A stretch of 64,000 nucleotides of DNA from Brachycybe producta (lineage: Eukaryota; Arthropoda; Diplopoda; Playtdesmida; Andrognathidae), in the NCBI GenBank assembly GCA_036925085.1, contig JAUPFP010000006.1, positions 915,001-979,000 on the forward strand, read 5' to 3'. The stretch's first letter is position 1. Each line of letters starts with the position of its first letter. Shown here in pieces: positions 1 to 9,900 of this stretch. Under the pieces are notes generated by a model. That model was given only the letters and a program-made list of their open reading frames with translations. It was not told the origin of the DNA and searched no databases. The position numbers were made by a program, and so were the translations under genes.

Positions 1-5
1 CAGAC

Positions 6-125
6 TTTCGATTAGCAGCCGCTAGCCTCCAAGGTAAGGCGCTGCGGAGTTGTTATATAGGTTGTGCCGAAGGCGCGAATGAGGTGTACAATCTCCTGCT
101 GCTTAGAGGCTGCTAATCGAAAGAA
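6..125. repeat. Family B hairpin element, copy 1
   Basis: Terminal inverted repeats of about 24 bp (TTTCGATTAGCAGCCGCTAG at the left, complementary CTGCTAATCGAAAG at the right) enclose about 75 bp containing TATATAGGTTG and GTACAAT. Related copies lie at 7397-7484, 17641-17745 and 34183-34304. It sits in an STI1 intron. It looks like a very short foldback MITE; the mobilising transposase is unknown. Confidence 0.75.
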
Positions 126-197
126 TTTTTCATTGTTTTTTTTATAAAAGCTTTATATTCAACGGTTGATAACTTTGAATTCTTTTTCATTTGAAAG

Positions 198-1356
198 CCG
201 TTTACTTCGAGCAGAAAGCGTACGAAGAGTGCATCAAAGAGTGCGAAAAAGCTATCGAAGTTGGACGACAGAATAGATCGGATTTCAAAATCATAGCAAA
301 GTACGATTCACGTATCAAAGATGTTTATAATTTTTTTAACCAACATTCTTCTTAACTTAGGGCTTATTCACGGATAGCAAATGCTCATCTTAAGTTGAAA
401 GATTATAAGAAAGCGAGGGATAACTTTCAGAAGTCATTGGCAGAACACAGAACTCCCGAAACAAAAGAGAAACTATCCGAAGTAAAGAATTGGACATTTT
501 CAGAGAAAGAAAAATGGGACTTAACCGCTTTTTTTTGTTCTGTTTATTGTTTTCAGGCTGAAAGAATTCTCAAAGAAGAAGAACGGAAAGCTTACGTTAA
601 TCCAGAGAAGGCTCTCGAAGAAAAGAATCTTGGAAATACTTGTTTTCAAAAGGGTATTTTTATAAAGACTTTTTTCGTGTTTTTTTCTTCCATTTTCACT
701 TATTTTTGTTCGTTTTGTTAGGTGATTACCCTCAAGCGATTAGACATTACACGGAAGCGATCAAAAGAAATCCAGAAGATGCCAAGATTTTTAGTAACAG
801 AGCTGCTTGCTACACGAAATTAGCCGAATTTCATCTCGGTCTTAAGGATTGTGATGAATGCATTCGTTTAGAGCCTACTTTTGGTTCGTTAATAAACGAT
901 TGAGTGTATAAAGGGGATTTTTTTAACGTCTCGCTTTTCTATGAAAGTCAAGGGTTACATTCGAAAGGGAGCCGTTCTTCTGGGTCTAAAAGAACCATCG
1001 AAGGCATTGGTGGCTTATCAGAAAGCGATAGATCTTGATGCTAACTGCCAAGAGGCCATAGACGGTTACAGGAAGTGTATGATGGCAAGTAATTCCGATC
1101 CGGAAGAGGTGAGAAAGCGAGCAATGGCCGATCCCGAAGTTCAGGGTATTCTTAAAGATCCTGCGATGAGGCTAATCTTAGAACAGATGCAAGAAGATCC
1201 AAAAGCTCTTCAGGAGTAAGTTTTGACTGTTTTGAAATTCCGTTTTTAAATTTTACAGTCATGATCTTATTTACTATTTACAGGCATCTAAAGAATCCAG
1301 AAGTTGCCGCCAAGATTCAGAAACTATTAGAATCCGGTCTCATTGCCATTCGTTAA
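198..1356 (+). CDS. STIP1: STI1/Hop co-chaperone (stress-induced phosphoprotein 1), 3' part
   Basis: Adaptor that passes client proteins from Hsp70 to Hsp90 in the cytosol. Visible exons: 198-300, 361-481, 557-653, 722-883, 948-1215 and 1284-1356; all phases agree and give the last 273 residues. They cover the second half of the TPR2A domain (SLAEHRTPE), all of TPR2B ([39 protein letters not shown]) and the C-terminal DP2 domain ([19 protein letters not shown]), ending in GLIAIR as in animal STIP1. TPR1 and DP1 lie left of the window. An AATAAA is seen at 1728-1733, about 370 bp after the stop. Identity is certain from the nearly invariant TPR2B and DP2 motifs; only the left boundary is missing. 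The intron just upstream carries a family B hairpin. Confidence 0.97.
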
Positions 1357-2520
1357 ATGCGTTTCAAAGAAATTCAAATATTTGAAATGCAGGAAACATT
1401 AGTTCATAACATTCACTTACAATTCTTACTTTCTTTATATATATATAAATGCAAAAAAAAAAAATACAAAGAAAAAGTGAAATTGTATTTGTTGCCGAAA
1501 TATTTACTTGTTATGTTTTAAAAGCATCTTTTTTATTGCTTTTTTACTCAAAAACAAGAAGAAAAAACCTACACAGTATAAGTATGCAAATATTTTTTTG
1601 ATAAACCTTTTCATTTGGTTTTTGTTTGGCTGGTGAAAACGTTTTTTTTTATCAGAAAAGTTAGTTTCAAAATTTCTTTATAACAATGTTAAATTTCTAA
1701 AAAAACAAAAAACAGAAAATAATCTTCAATAAAATTGAGTGCAGTATTCATTTTATATTTATTTAATTTCATTTAAGTTTATCTTAGAAAGTTTTAAAGT
1801 TGATGCTAAAGAAGGAGTAGCTCTGCATTCTCGTGTTGATACGAGCGTATCTTTCAAAATAAACTTTTTATAAACAAAAAATTTAAAGAACATCGTCTGC
1901 TTGAAGTTGGGTAATTTTCAAAGTGATATATAAAGCTTATTTTGAAAAATATCAACATGAAAATGCTCAGTTGTGATTGAGTTACATTTCTAGTTTCTAA
2001 AACACTTTCTAGTTTCGAAGGTAAGAAAGAGTTATGCGTTTTTCAATCAACGAGACTGTTTAGAGGCTATAATTCTATAATTAATTCAAGGTTGGATTAA
2101 GGTAAGATGGAGGAACAACCGCAGATAAACATAAAAATAGAGGTATCTCTACTCTTATTTTATAGAACAATGTTTTGAACGAGTGTGTTTTAAGTGTACC
2201 CTTTCTATGAGATTCTCTTTCTAATTTTGTATCAGCTTAGCTAGCTCTTTATACGGATAACTTTGATTCTTACGAAGCCCATATACTGTTGTTATACATT
2301 TTTTTACATTTGTCATTTAAAAGTTAGGATAACTGAGTATGCGTGGAATAATATTGTGCGCACACAATAATAATCTTGGTACAGGGACAACTGGCCTCTC
2401 CCTCTGACCCACCAAAATTCCCCTCCAAAATTTAATAATGTTTTTAATAGAGATGCTAGCGCCATCTATTGTTATTCTCTTAAACATGAGTTATGTGTGT
2501 ATATTTTTTCGAATTTTAAA
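1357..2520. other. Intergenic, STI1 3' flank
   Basis: No gene seen. It holds the probable STI1 3' UTR, a degenerate family A element (1785-2036), and at 2345-2500 a segment with ATATTGTGCGCACACAAT and CGCCATCTATTG. Related words recur at 6727-6870, on the other side of the tandem array. Confidence 0.6.
1785..2036. repeat. Family A foldback MITE, degenerate copy
   Basis: The inner arms are recognisable: ATCTTTCAAAATAAACTTTT pairs with AAGCTTATTTTGAAAAATAT, and the right arm has TTCTAGTTTCTAAAACACTT. The outer left end is eroded. Confidence 0.7.
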
Positions 2521-5500
2521 TTTTCCCTCTTAAACTCTAACCCCCCCACTAACCCACTAATGTAGCCTGGCCCAACACTAACCCACTAACCAAACCTAAC
2601 CTAACACTTTATACTTAGACTTTATGTAAAAGTTGATTATTGCACCCCTGTCTTCAAACATTTCAAACATTAATTAAAAAAGTTCCATGTTAAAAATCCT
2701 ATACCTTCAAAAAAAGTTTTTGCTTTTTGGCAAAATTTTTTTAATGGAGACCGTGGCTCCATCTACTTTGGCTGAATTTTTTTTTAAATTTATTTTATAG
2801 ATTGGTTTGACATATTATTTAACAAATCTTTAGTATAATTTGTTAATAGTAGCAGTTGTCAGTATAGCTATATTGGTAGTGTCTCTGGCTTGTGAATTTG
2901 TGTCTGTGGGTTCAAATCTCAGCAGTGTTTCTTTGACATTTTAATATTTTAAAATTGTTAAAATAAACATTAATATATTTATTGTTAAAATGATGTCACA
3001 TGCCCCGCCCTTTTGTGTGAGATGGCAATTTCTAATTGGTTGATATTTGGTCTGACACATATATAAAAGGACAGGGCAAACAACCTTCTTCCGCTGTCTC
3101 CAAACGCCTGACAGGCATCTAGACAGCTTCAGAATATTTTGGCTCCACCCTTTTATGAGTGTCATCAATTTCTAATTGGTTGTAACCTAACTCAACACTA
3201 ACCCACTAACCTAACCTAACCTAACACTTTATACATGGACTCTATGTAAAAGTTGATTATAGCGCCCCTGTCTTCAAACATTTCAAACATTAATTAAAAA
3301 AGTTCCATGTTAAAAATCCTATACCTTCAAAAAAAGTTTTTGCTTTTAGGCAAATTTTTCTTAATGGAGACCGTGGCTCCATCTACTTTGGCTGATTTTT
3401 TTTTAAATTTATTTTATAGATTGGTTTGACATATTATTTAACAAATCTTTAGTATAATTTGTTAATTGTAACAGTTGTCAGTATAGCTATGTTGGTAGTG
3501 TCTCTGGCTTGTGAATTTGTGTCTGTGGGTTCAAATCTCAGCAGTGTCTCTCTGACATTTTAATATTTTAAAATTGTTAAAATAAACATAAATATATTTA
3601 TTGTTAAAATGATGTCACATGCCCTGCCCTTTTATGTGAGATGGCAATTTCTAATTGGTTGATATTTGGTCTGACACATATATAAAAGGGCAGGGCAAAC
3701 GACCTTCTTCTGCTGTCTCCAAACGCCTGACAGGCATCTAGACAGCTTCAAAATTGTTTGGCTCCACCCTTTTATGAGCATCATCAATTTCTAATTGGTT
3801 GTAACCTAACTCAACACTAACCCACTAACCTAACCTAACCTAACCCCTTATACATGGACTCTATGTAAAAGTTGATTATTGCGCCCCTGTCTTCAAACAT
3901 TTCAAACATTAAATAAAAAAGTTCTATGTTAAAAATCCTATACCTTCAAAAAAAGGTTTTGCTTTTTGGCAAAATTTTTTTAATGGAGACCGTGGCTCCA
4001 TCTACTTTGGCTGATTTTTTTTAAATTTATTTTATAGATTTGATTGATATATTTTTTAACAAATCCTTAGTATAATTTATCAAAGTACCAGTTGTCAGTG
4101 TAGCTATGTTGGTAGTGTATCTGACTTGTCAACTTGTGTTCCTGGGTTCAAATCTCAGTAGTGTCTCTTTGACATTTTAATGTTTTAACATTATTAAAAT
4201 ATACATAAATATATTTATTGTTAAAATGATGTCACATGCCCCGCCCTTTTATGTGAGATAGCAATTTCTAATTGGTTGCTATTTGGTCTGACACATATAT
4301 AAATGGGCAGGGCAAACGACCTTCTTCTGCTGTCTCCAAATGCCTGACAGGCATCTAGACAGCTTCAGAATTGTTTGGCTCCACCCTTTTATGAGTGTCA
4401 TCAATTTCTAATTGGTTGTAACCTAACTCAACACTAACCCACTAACCTAACCTAACACTTTATACATGGACTCTATGTAAGAGTTGATTATAGCGCCCCT
4501 GTCTTCAAACATTTCAAACATTAATTAAAAAAGTTCTATGTTAAAAATCCTATACCTTCAAAAAACGTTTTTGCTTTTTGGCAAAAATTTTTTAATGGAG
4601 ACCGTGGCTCCATCTATTTTATCTGATTTTTTTTAAATTTATTTTATAGATTTGTTTGATATATTCTTTAACAAATCCTTAGTATAATTTGATAAACTAC
4701 CAGTTGTCAGTGTAGCTGTATTCGTAGTGTCTCTGGCTTGTGATCTTGTGACCCTGTGTTCAAAACTCAGCAGTGTCTCTTTGACATTTTACCTTTTTAA
4801 AATTGTGAAAATAAACATAAATATATTTATTGTTAAAATGATGTCACATGCCCCGCCCTTTTATGTGAGATGGTAATTTCTAATTGGTTGATATTTGGTC
4901 TGATGCTTATAAAAGGGCAGGGCAAACGACCTTCTTCAGCTGTCTCCAAATGCCTGACAGGCATCTGTAGACAGCATCAGAATTTTTTTGGCTCCACCCT
5001 TTTATGAGCATCATCAATTTCTAATTGGTTGTAACATAACTCAACACTAACCCACTAACCTAACCTAACCTAACACTTTATACATGGACTCTATGTAAAA
5101 GTTGATTATAGCGCCCCTGTCTTCAAACATTTCAAACATTAATTAAAAAAGTTCCATGTTAAAAATCCTATACCTTCAAAAAAAGTTTTTGCTTTTTGGC
5201 AAATTTTTTTTAATGGAGATGGTGGCTCCATCTACTTTGGCTGATTTTTTTTTAAAGTTTATTTTATAGATTGGTTTGACATATTTAACAAATCTTTAGT
5301 ATAATTTGTTAATTGTAACAGTTGTCAGTATAGCTATATTGGTAGTGTCTCTGCCTTGTGAGTTTGTGACCATAGGTTCAAATCTTGGCAGTGTTTTTTT
5401 GACGTTTTTATATTTTCAAATTGTTAAAATAAACATTAATATATTTATTGTTAAAATGATGTCACATGCCCCGCCCTTTTATGTGATATGGCAATTTCTA

Positions 5501-6480
5501 ATTGGTTCTATTTGGTCTGACACATATAAAAGGGCAGGGCAAACGACCTTCTTCCGCTGTCTCCAAATGCCTGACAGGCATCTAGACAGCTTCAGAATAT
5601 TTTGGCTCCACCCTTTTATGAGTGTCATCAATTTCTAATTGGTTGTAACCTAACTCAACACTAACCCACTAACCTAACCTAACCCCTTATACATGGACTC
5701 TATGTAAAAGTTGATTATTGCGCCCCTGTCTTCAAACATTTCAAACATTAAATAAAAAAGTTCTATGTTAAAAATCCTATACCTTCAAAAAAAGTTTTTG
5801 CTTTTTGGCAAATTTTTTTTAATGGAGACCGTGGCTCCATCTACTTTGGCTGATTTTTTTAAATTTATTTTATAGATTTGTTTGATATATTCTTTAACAA
5901 ATCCATAGTACTGTTAGTTAGTCAATTGTTAGTCTGGCTGTATTGGTAGTGTCTCTGGCTTGTGAACTTGTGTCCATGGGTTCAAATCTCAGCAGTGTTT
6001 CTTTGACATTTTAATGTTTTAACATTATTAAAATATACATAACTATATTTATTGTTAAAATGATGTCACATGCCCTGCCCTTTTATGCGAGATGGCAATT
6101 TCTAATTGGTTGATATTTGGTCTGATGCTTATAAAAGGGCATGGCAAACAACCTTCTTCCGCTGTCTTCAAACGCCTGACAGGCATCTGTAGACAGCTTC
6201 AGAATTGTTTTGGCTCCACCCTTTTATGAGCGTCATCAATTTCTAATTGGTTGTAACCTAACTCAACACTAACCCACTAACCTAACCTAACCTAACACTT
6301 TATACATGGACTCTATGTAAAAGTTGATTATAGCGCCCCTGTCTTCAAACATTTCAAACATTAATTAAAAAAGTTCTATGTTAAAAATCCTATACCTTCA
6401 AAAAAAGTTTTTGCTTTTTGGCAAAGATTTTTTAATGGAGACGATGGCTCCATCTACTTTGGCTGAATTTTTTAAATTTT
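2520..6480. repeat. Tandem array, about 6.5 units of about 615 bp
   Basis: The marker GCGCCCCTGTCTTCAAAC (GCACCCC in the first unit) recurs at 2642, 3262, 3881, 4493, 5111, 5720 and 6333, so periods are 609-620 bp. Each unit holds, in order: the marker; GGAGACCGTGGCTCCATCTA; a tRNA-like A/B-box stretch; TGATGTCACATGCCCCGCCC; an inverted CCAAT box (ATTGGTT); a TATAAAAGGGC-like box pairing with the upstream CGCCCTTTTAT; a second CCACCCTTTTATGAG half; and three to four CCTAA repeats. Units are clearly diverged by point changes and small indels, so the array is not a very recent expansion. Open frames inside it carry no recognisable protein. Confidence 0.92.
2862..2930 (+). repeat. tRNA-like (SINE-head-like) segment, array unit 1
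   Basis: TAGCTATATTGGTAGTG resembles a Pol III A box, and GGGTTCAAATCTC about 40 bp later matches a B box. Equivalents in the other units are at 3481-3546, 4098-4163, 4708-4775, 5327-5392 and 5932-5996. The anticodon arm does not fold properly, so this is a tRNA-derived relic rather than a tRNA gene. Confidence 0.55.
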
Positions 6481-6548
6481 GTTTTAGGAAACATTCAAGG
6501 TTGTGAAATATCATAAGTCTAATTTATTAGTGTGATTGTTGTCGTTGT

Positions 6549-6620
6549 CTGTTTGGCTGTGGGGTTAACATCCCTGTCTTCTGAACTGGGTTTCATGGGT
6601 TCAAATCTGAGTGGAGATAT
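6549..6620 (+). repeat. Diverged tRNA-like segment at the right edge of the array
   Basis: TGGCTGTGGGGTTAACATCC followed by ATGGGTTCAAATCTGAG has the same A-box/B-box spacing as the array copies but different body sequence. It lies just outside the last recognisable unit and may be an independent tRNA-derived insertion. Confidence 0.45.
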
Positions 6621-6726
6621 TAACCAGAACCAATTTTTATTTTCTTCCGTGACCCTTCTACTTTCTATTAAATAGTCAATTTGTTTTTAAAAAATTTAAA
6701 ATTGACTTTTTAATTCAAAGTTTAAA

Positions 6727-6949
6727 TGTGCACAATATTATTGCGCGCGTACGCAATATTATTGAACATAAACTATTGTGCGTTATGTCCCAAACGGGCT
6801 TCCATAGACTTACGCCCACCCTGTATTTAAATTTTAATTGTAGATTTTCAATGTTGCCAATAGATGGCAGTATAGTCGATTGGTTTTCTTTTGCTATTTT
6901 TTCCCTCTTGATCATGACGTGTCTTTTGTAATATGTAACATACAAGAAA
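6727..6949 (+). promoter_or_regulatory. TANGO1 upstream region with array-flank motifs
   Basis: Between the array and the TANGO1 start codon lie two direct copies of CAATATTATTG separated by GCGCGCGTACG, then CACCCTGTAT and CAATAGATGG. It must contain the TANGO1 promoter, but no clear TATA box or initiator stands out. Confidence 0.35.
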
Positions 6950-9900
6950 ATGAATTTTTCTTCTTTTATAGTCTTATTTTTACTAATTTCTAATTTAATA
7001 TTAGTTAATTGTGAAATTTATCGTTTGAGGTTATGTGGAGATCCAAAATGTAAAGGTAAATTACGCAAGAAACCATCGATTTTGTTAAGAAAAAACGATT
7101 CATTTCCCTATTTTTCTCAGGCTTATATTTTATATATGTGTCGTTGTAACTTGACATGATTTTTGACGATTTTCAGCGCGGAATTTAATTTTAAATCGCG
7201 TTTGAATGCACGTAATTTTATAGATCCAATCTCAGAAGGGGTCACTCTCATCAAGTACAGTCGTGGAGAGGAAGGAATTCTGTCGTTTCAGAAGAACACA
7301 AAAGTGATTATCTATGGAAAATCGGTCGATGTTCAAGAATCTGAAGAAGAACTTTGGGAGGGAGAAGTATGTTTAAAAATATTGGGTATTCTTTCAATTA
7401 ATAGCAGCTAGCCTTTATGCTAAAGCTGTGGTTGTACGATAAAGCTGTACAATCCTGTGCATAGAGGCTATCAGGCTTCCAATTGAATGAAGATATTTTT
7501 CATCTAATCGTTTTTTTCTTTCGTTTGTTCGTAGATTGATGGAAATAGAGGATTTCTTCCCAGAAGATTCATCAAAGAGACGAGAGTTCTGAGAAGCCAG
7601 TTGGACTACAAAGTGCCATTAGAGTCACAGGTATATATTTTAATAATTAATCATTACGTTTAACCATTTTTAAGATGGTTCATAAGCAGCTGCTTTTTCT
7701 AACTCGTAATTTCTCTGCCTTTCAGATGATCGAAATTAAAAGAAACTAGAAAATGTTTAGAAACTAGAAGACTAGTTTAACCACTTCATAATATTTTCAT
7801 TTAGCTATCTTTCAAAAGGAGCTTTTTATAGACACAAATTTAAAAACAAATAGCTTATTTTAAAATATATCAGCATTAAAATACCCTAGTGATTGAGTTA
7901 CCCTTCTAGTTTATAAAACACATTCAAGTTTCTCTTGATTTTAAACCTGAAAGACAAAAGAATGAGTTTTCGAGAGGCATTTGTACTTTAAAACTACCTT
8001 AAATCATTTTAATGATCGATTGTTTCATTTTTTTTTCAGCATGATTCGAATAAGAAGAGTGAAACGGAGAAAGCTGACGAAGTCAAACCAGACAGAACAT
8101 CATATCTTAGTGACGTTATGTCTGATAGTAGGACAACTCCGACTGAAACAGAAAGTACTTCAGAAACAGACACGATGTCAAATGAAATCTCCATGATGGA
8201 TGTTTCTAAAGAGATAGCTAGCGATAGTTCGATGTCTTCTGAGGTAAAACAAACTGTTGTGGTCATATCATCGTCGTTAGAAGTGAATGCCTCTTATGTC
8301 GACGGTGAAATCGGAGTCAATTCTGCCGTTTGGTTTCCCGAACGGGATGTTTCCGATGGAACGAGAAGCAGCGGATCGTTTTTTCCTGCTTTTGGTGTCA
8401 GTGCCGACAGTTCTATCGACGTAAAGGAACCGACACGTGATGACGCTGAGAAGGAACCCGTAAAGGAGGAGGTAACGATGGACGGTGTTCAGTATTCCGT
8501 TATCGATGGATCAACGCTTTTTGCCGATGATTTCGTAACGGATTCTTTGACACTGTTGTCATCTCAGACCGAACAGTCTTCCGAGAATTACGTTGCCACT
8601 CCGACATTAGTCCAAACTAGTTCGGATTCGCCCATTTCGATCACTCCTTCGTCTGTGGTCATCGAAAGTACGAAACCCGTGGCGTCTTTTAAGACGACCG
8701 GTAGCTTACTTGGTGAAATTTACGAGCTTGTTAAAGGTGGTGTGAAAGAATTTATCAAACAGAATCAATTTCAAGAGAATTCTCGCATGAAATCGAACAG
8801 AAAGCTACTTGAAGTAAGGTCTGAAGATGCGGCTGACGTGGAATCGGATGTTGGTGTAGAAACAGAAACCGAAAAACACGTTGAATCTAAAGATTCAGCT
8901 GAAGAGAAACTGGAATCTGACGTTTTGTTGGAATTAAAATCTGATTCCGATGCGAAAATTGAACCGAAAGTTATTTTGGATGAGATATCGGAATCAAACG
9001 ATATTTCAGACGAAAAAATTCAACCAAAAGATGGTTCTACTGAGAAGACAGAAGCAAAAGAACTTTTAAATGACGAAGTTGAACCAAAAGTATTTTTGGA
9101 TAAGAAAATGGAACCAAAAGGTCCCAATCAGTTCGAAAACAAAATAGACGAAAAAGATCTTTCTAATGAGAAGATGGAAGTGAAAAGTATTTCTGTAGAG
9201 CAGTCGAATGATACATCGAACGTTACAGTTGATTCGAAAAGTGATACAGTGGAACCGGGGAACCGATCCGAAGAGAAAATCGAACCAACCGCAGTTCCTG
9301 AACCTGCAAAGATAGAAACGGAACCAAAATCTGAACTGACTGAAGAATCTAAAATTCCATTGAATAGTAATTCAGACACAGCAAAGGATGAAGACGATGA
9401 AGATGTAGACAACGATGACGCAGAAGATGATGACGATGACGACGATGGAGATGATCCAGATGATGGAGAAGATGATGAAGAAGAGGAAACTACAAATGAA
9501 ATCATTGAATCTAGTCTTGTAGATAGTATTAAAGACAGTATTACAGAATTACCCGGAGAGAAAAGCTACTTCAAAGATGCTGTAACAGATCGACCAGTTC
9601 CGGAACCATCGAATGACAAAGACGAAGTGATGTTAATTTCAAAGGACGACGATAACGAAGATGCCGTAACGCCATCGAGGGTCGAGATCACAACGAAGGA
9701 AACGGACAATGTAGATACAATTGACGTCCACACGTCGAACATGGTCGATATTTCAAATGATTCAAAGGGAGTAAACGACGACATTAAAGAAGAAGTTGTT
9801 AATTTAACTTTTAAAGCTGTTGCTGAAGAGTCTGCTGAAAATAACGATGCGAAAACTAATTTGACTTCATTGGATGCAGTTAATGAACATGTTGATAGTA

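Noticed and set aside
2862-2930. Functional tRNA-His gene
   Set aside because: A and B boxes and a GTG-containing loop are present, but the anticodon and acceptor stems do not pair.
3210-3232. CCTAA runs as an interstitial telomere
   Set aside because: Only three to four repeats per unit, embedded identically in each array unit, so they are part of the unit rather than a captured telomere.
5306-5638. 110-codon open frame on the + strand
   Set aside because: It lies wholly inside the tandem array; other units do not keep the frame and it resembles no protein. The 75-codon minus frame at 2941-3168 is dismissed for the same reason.
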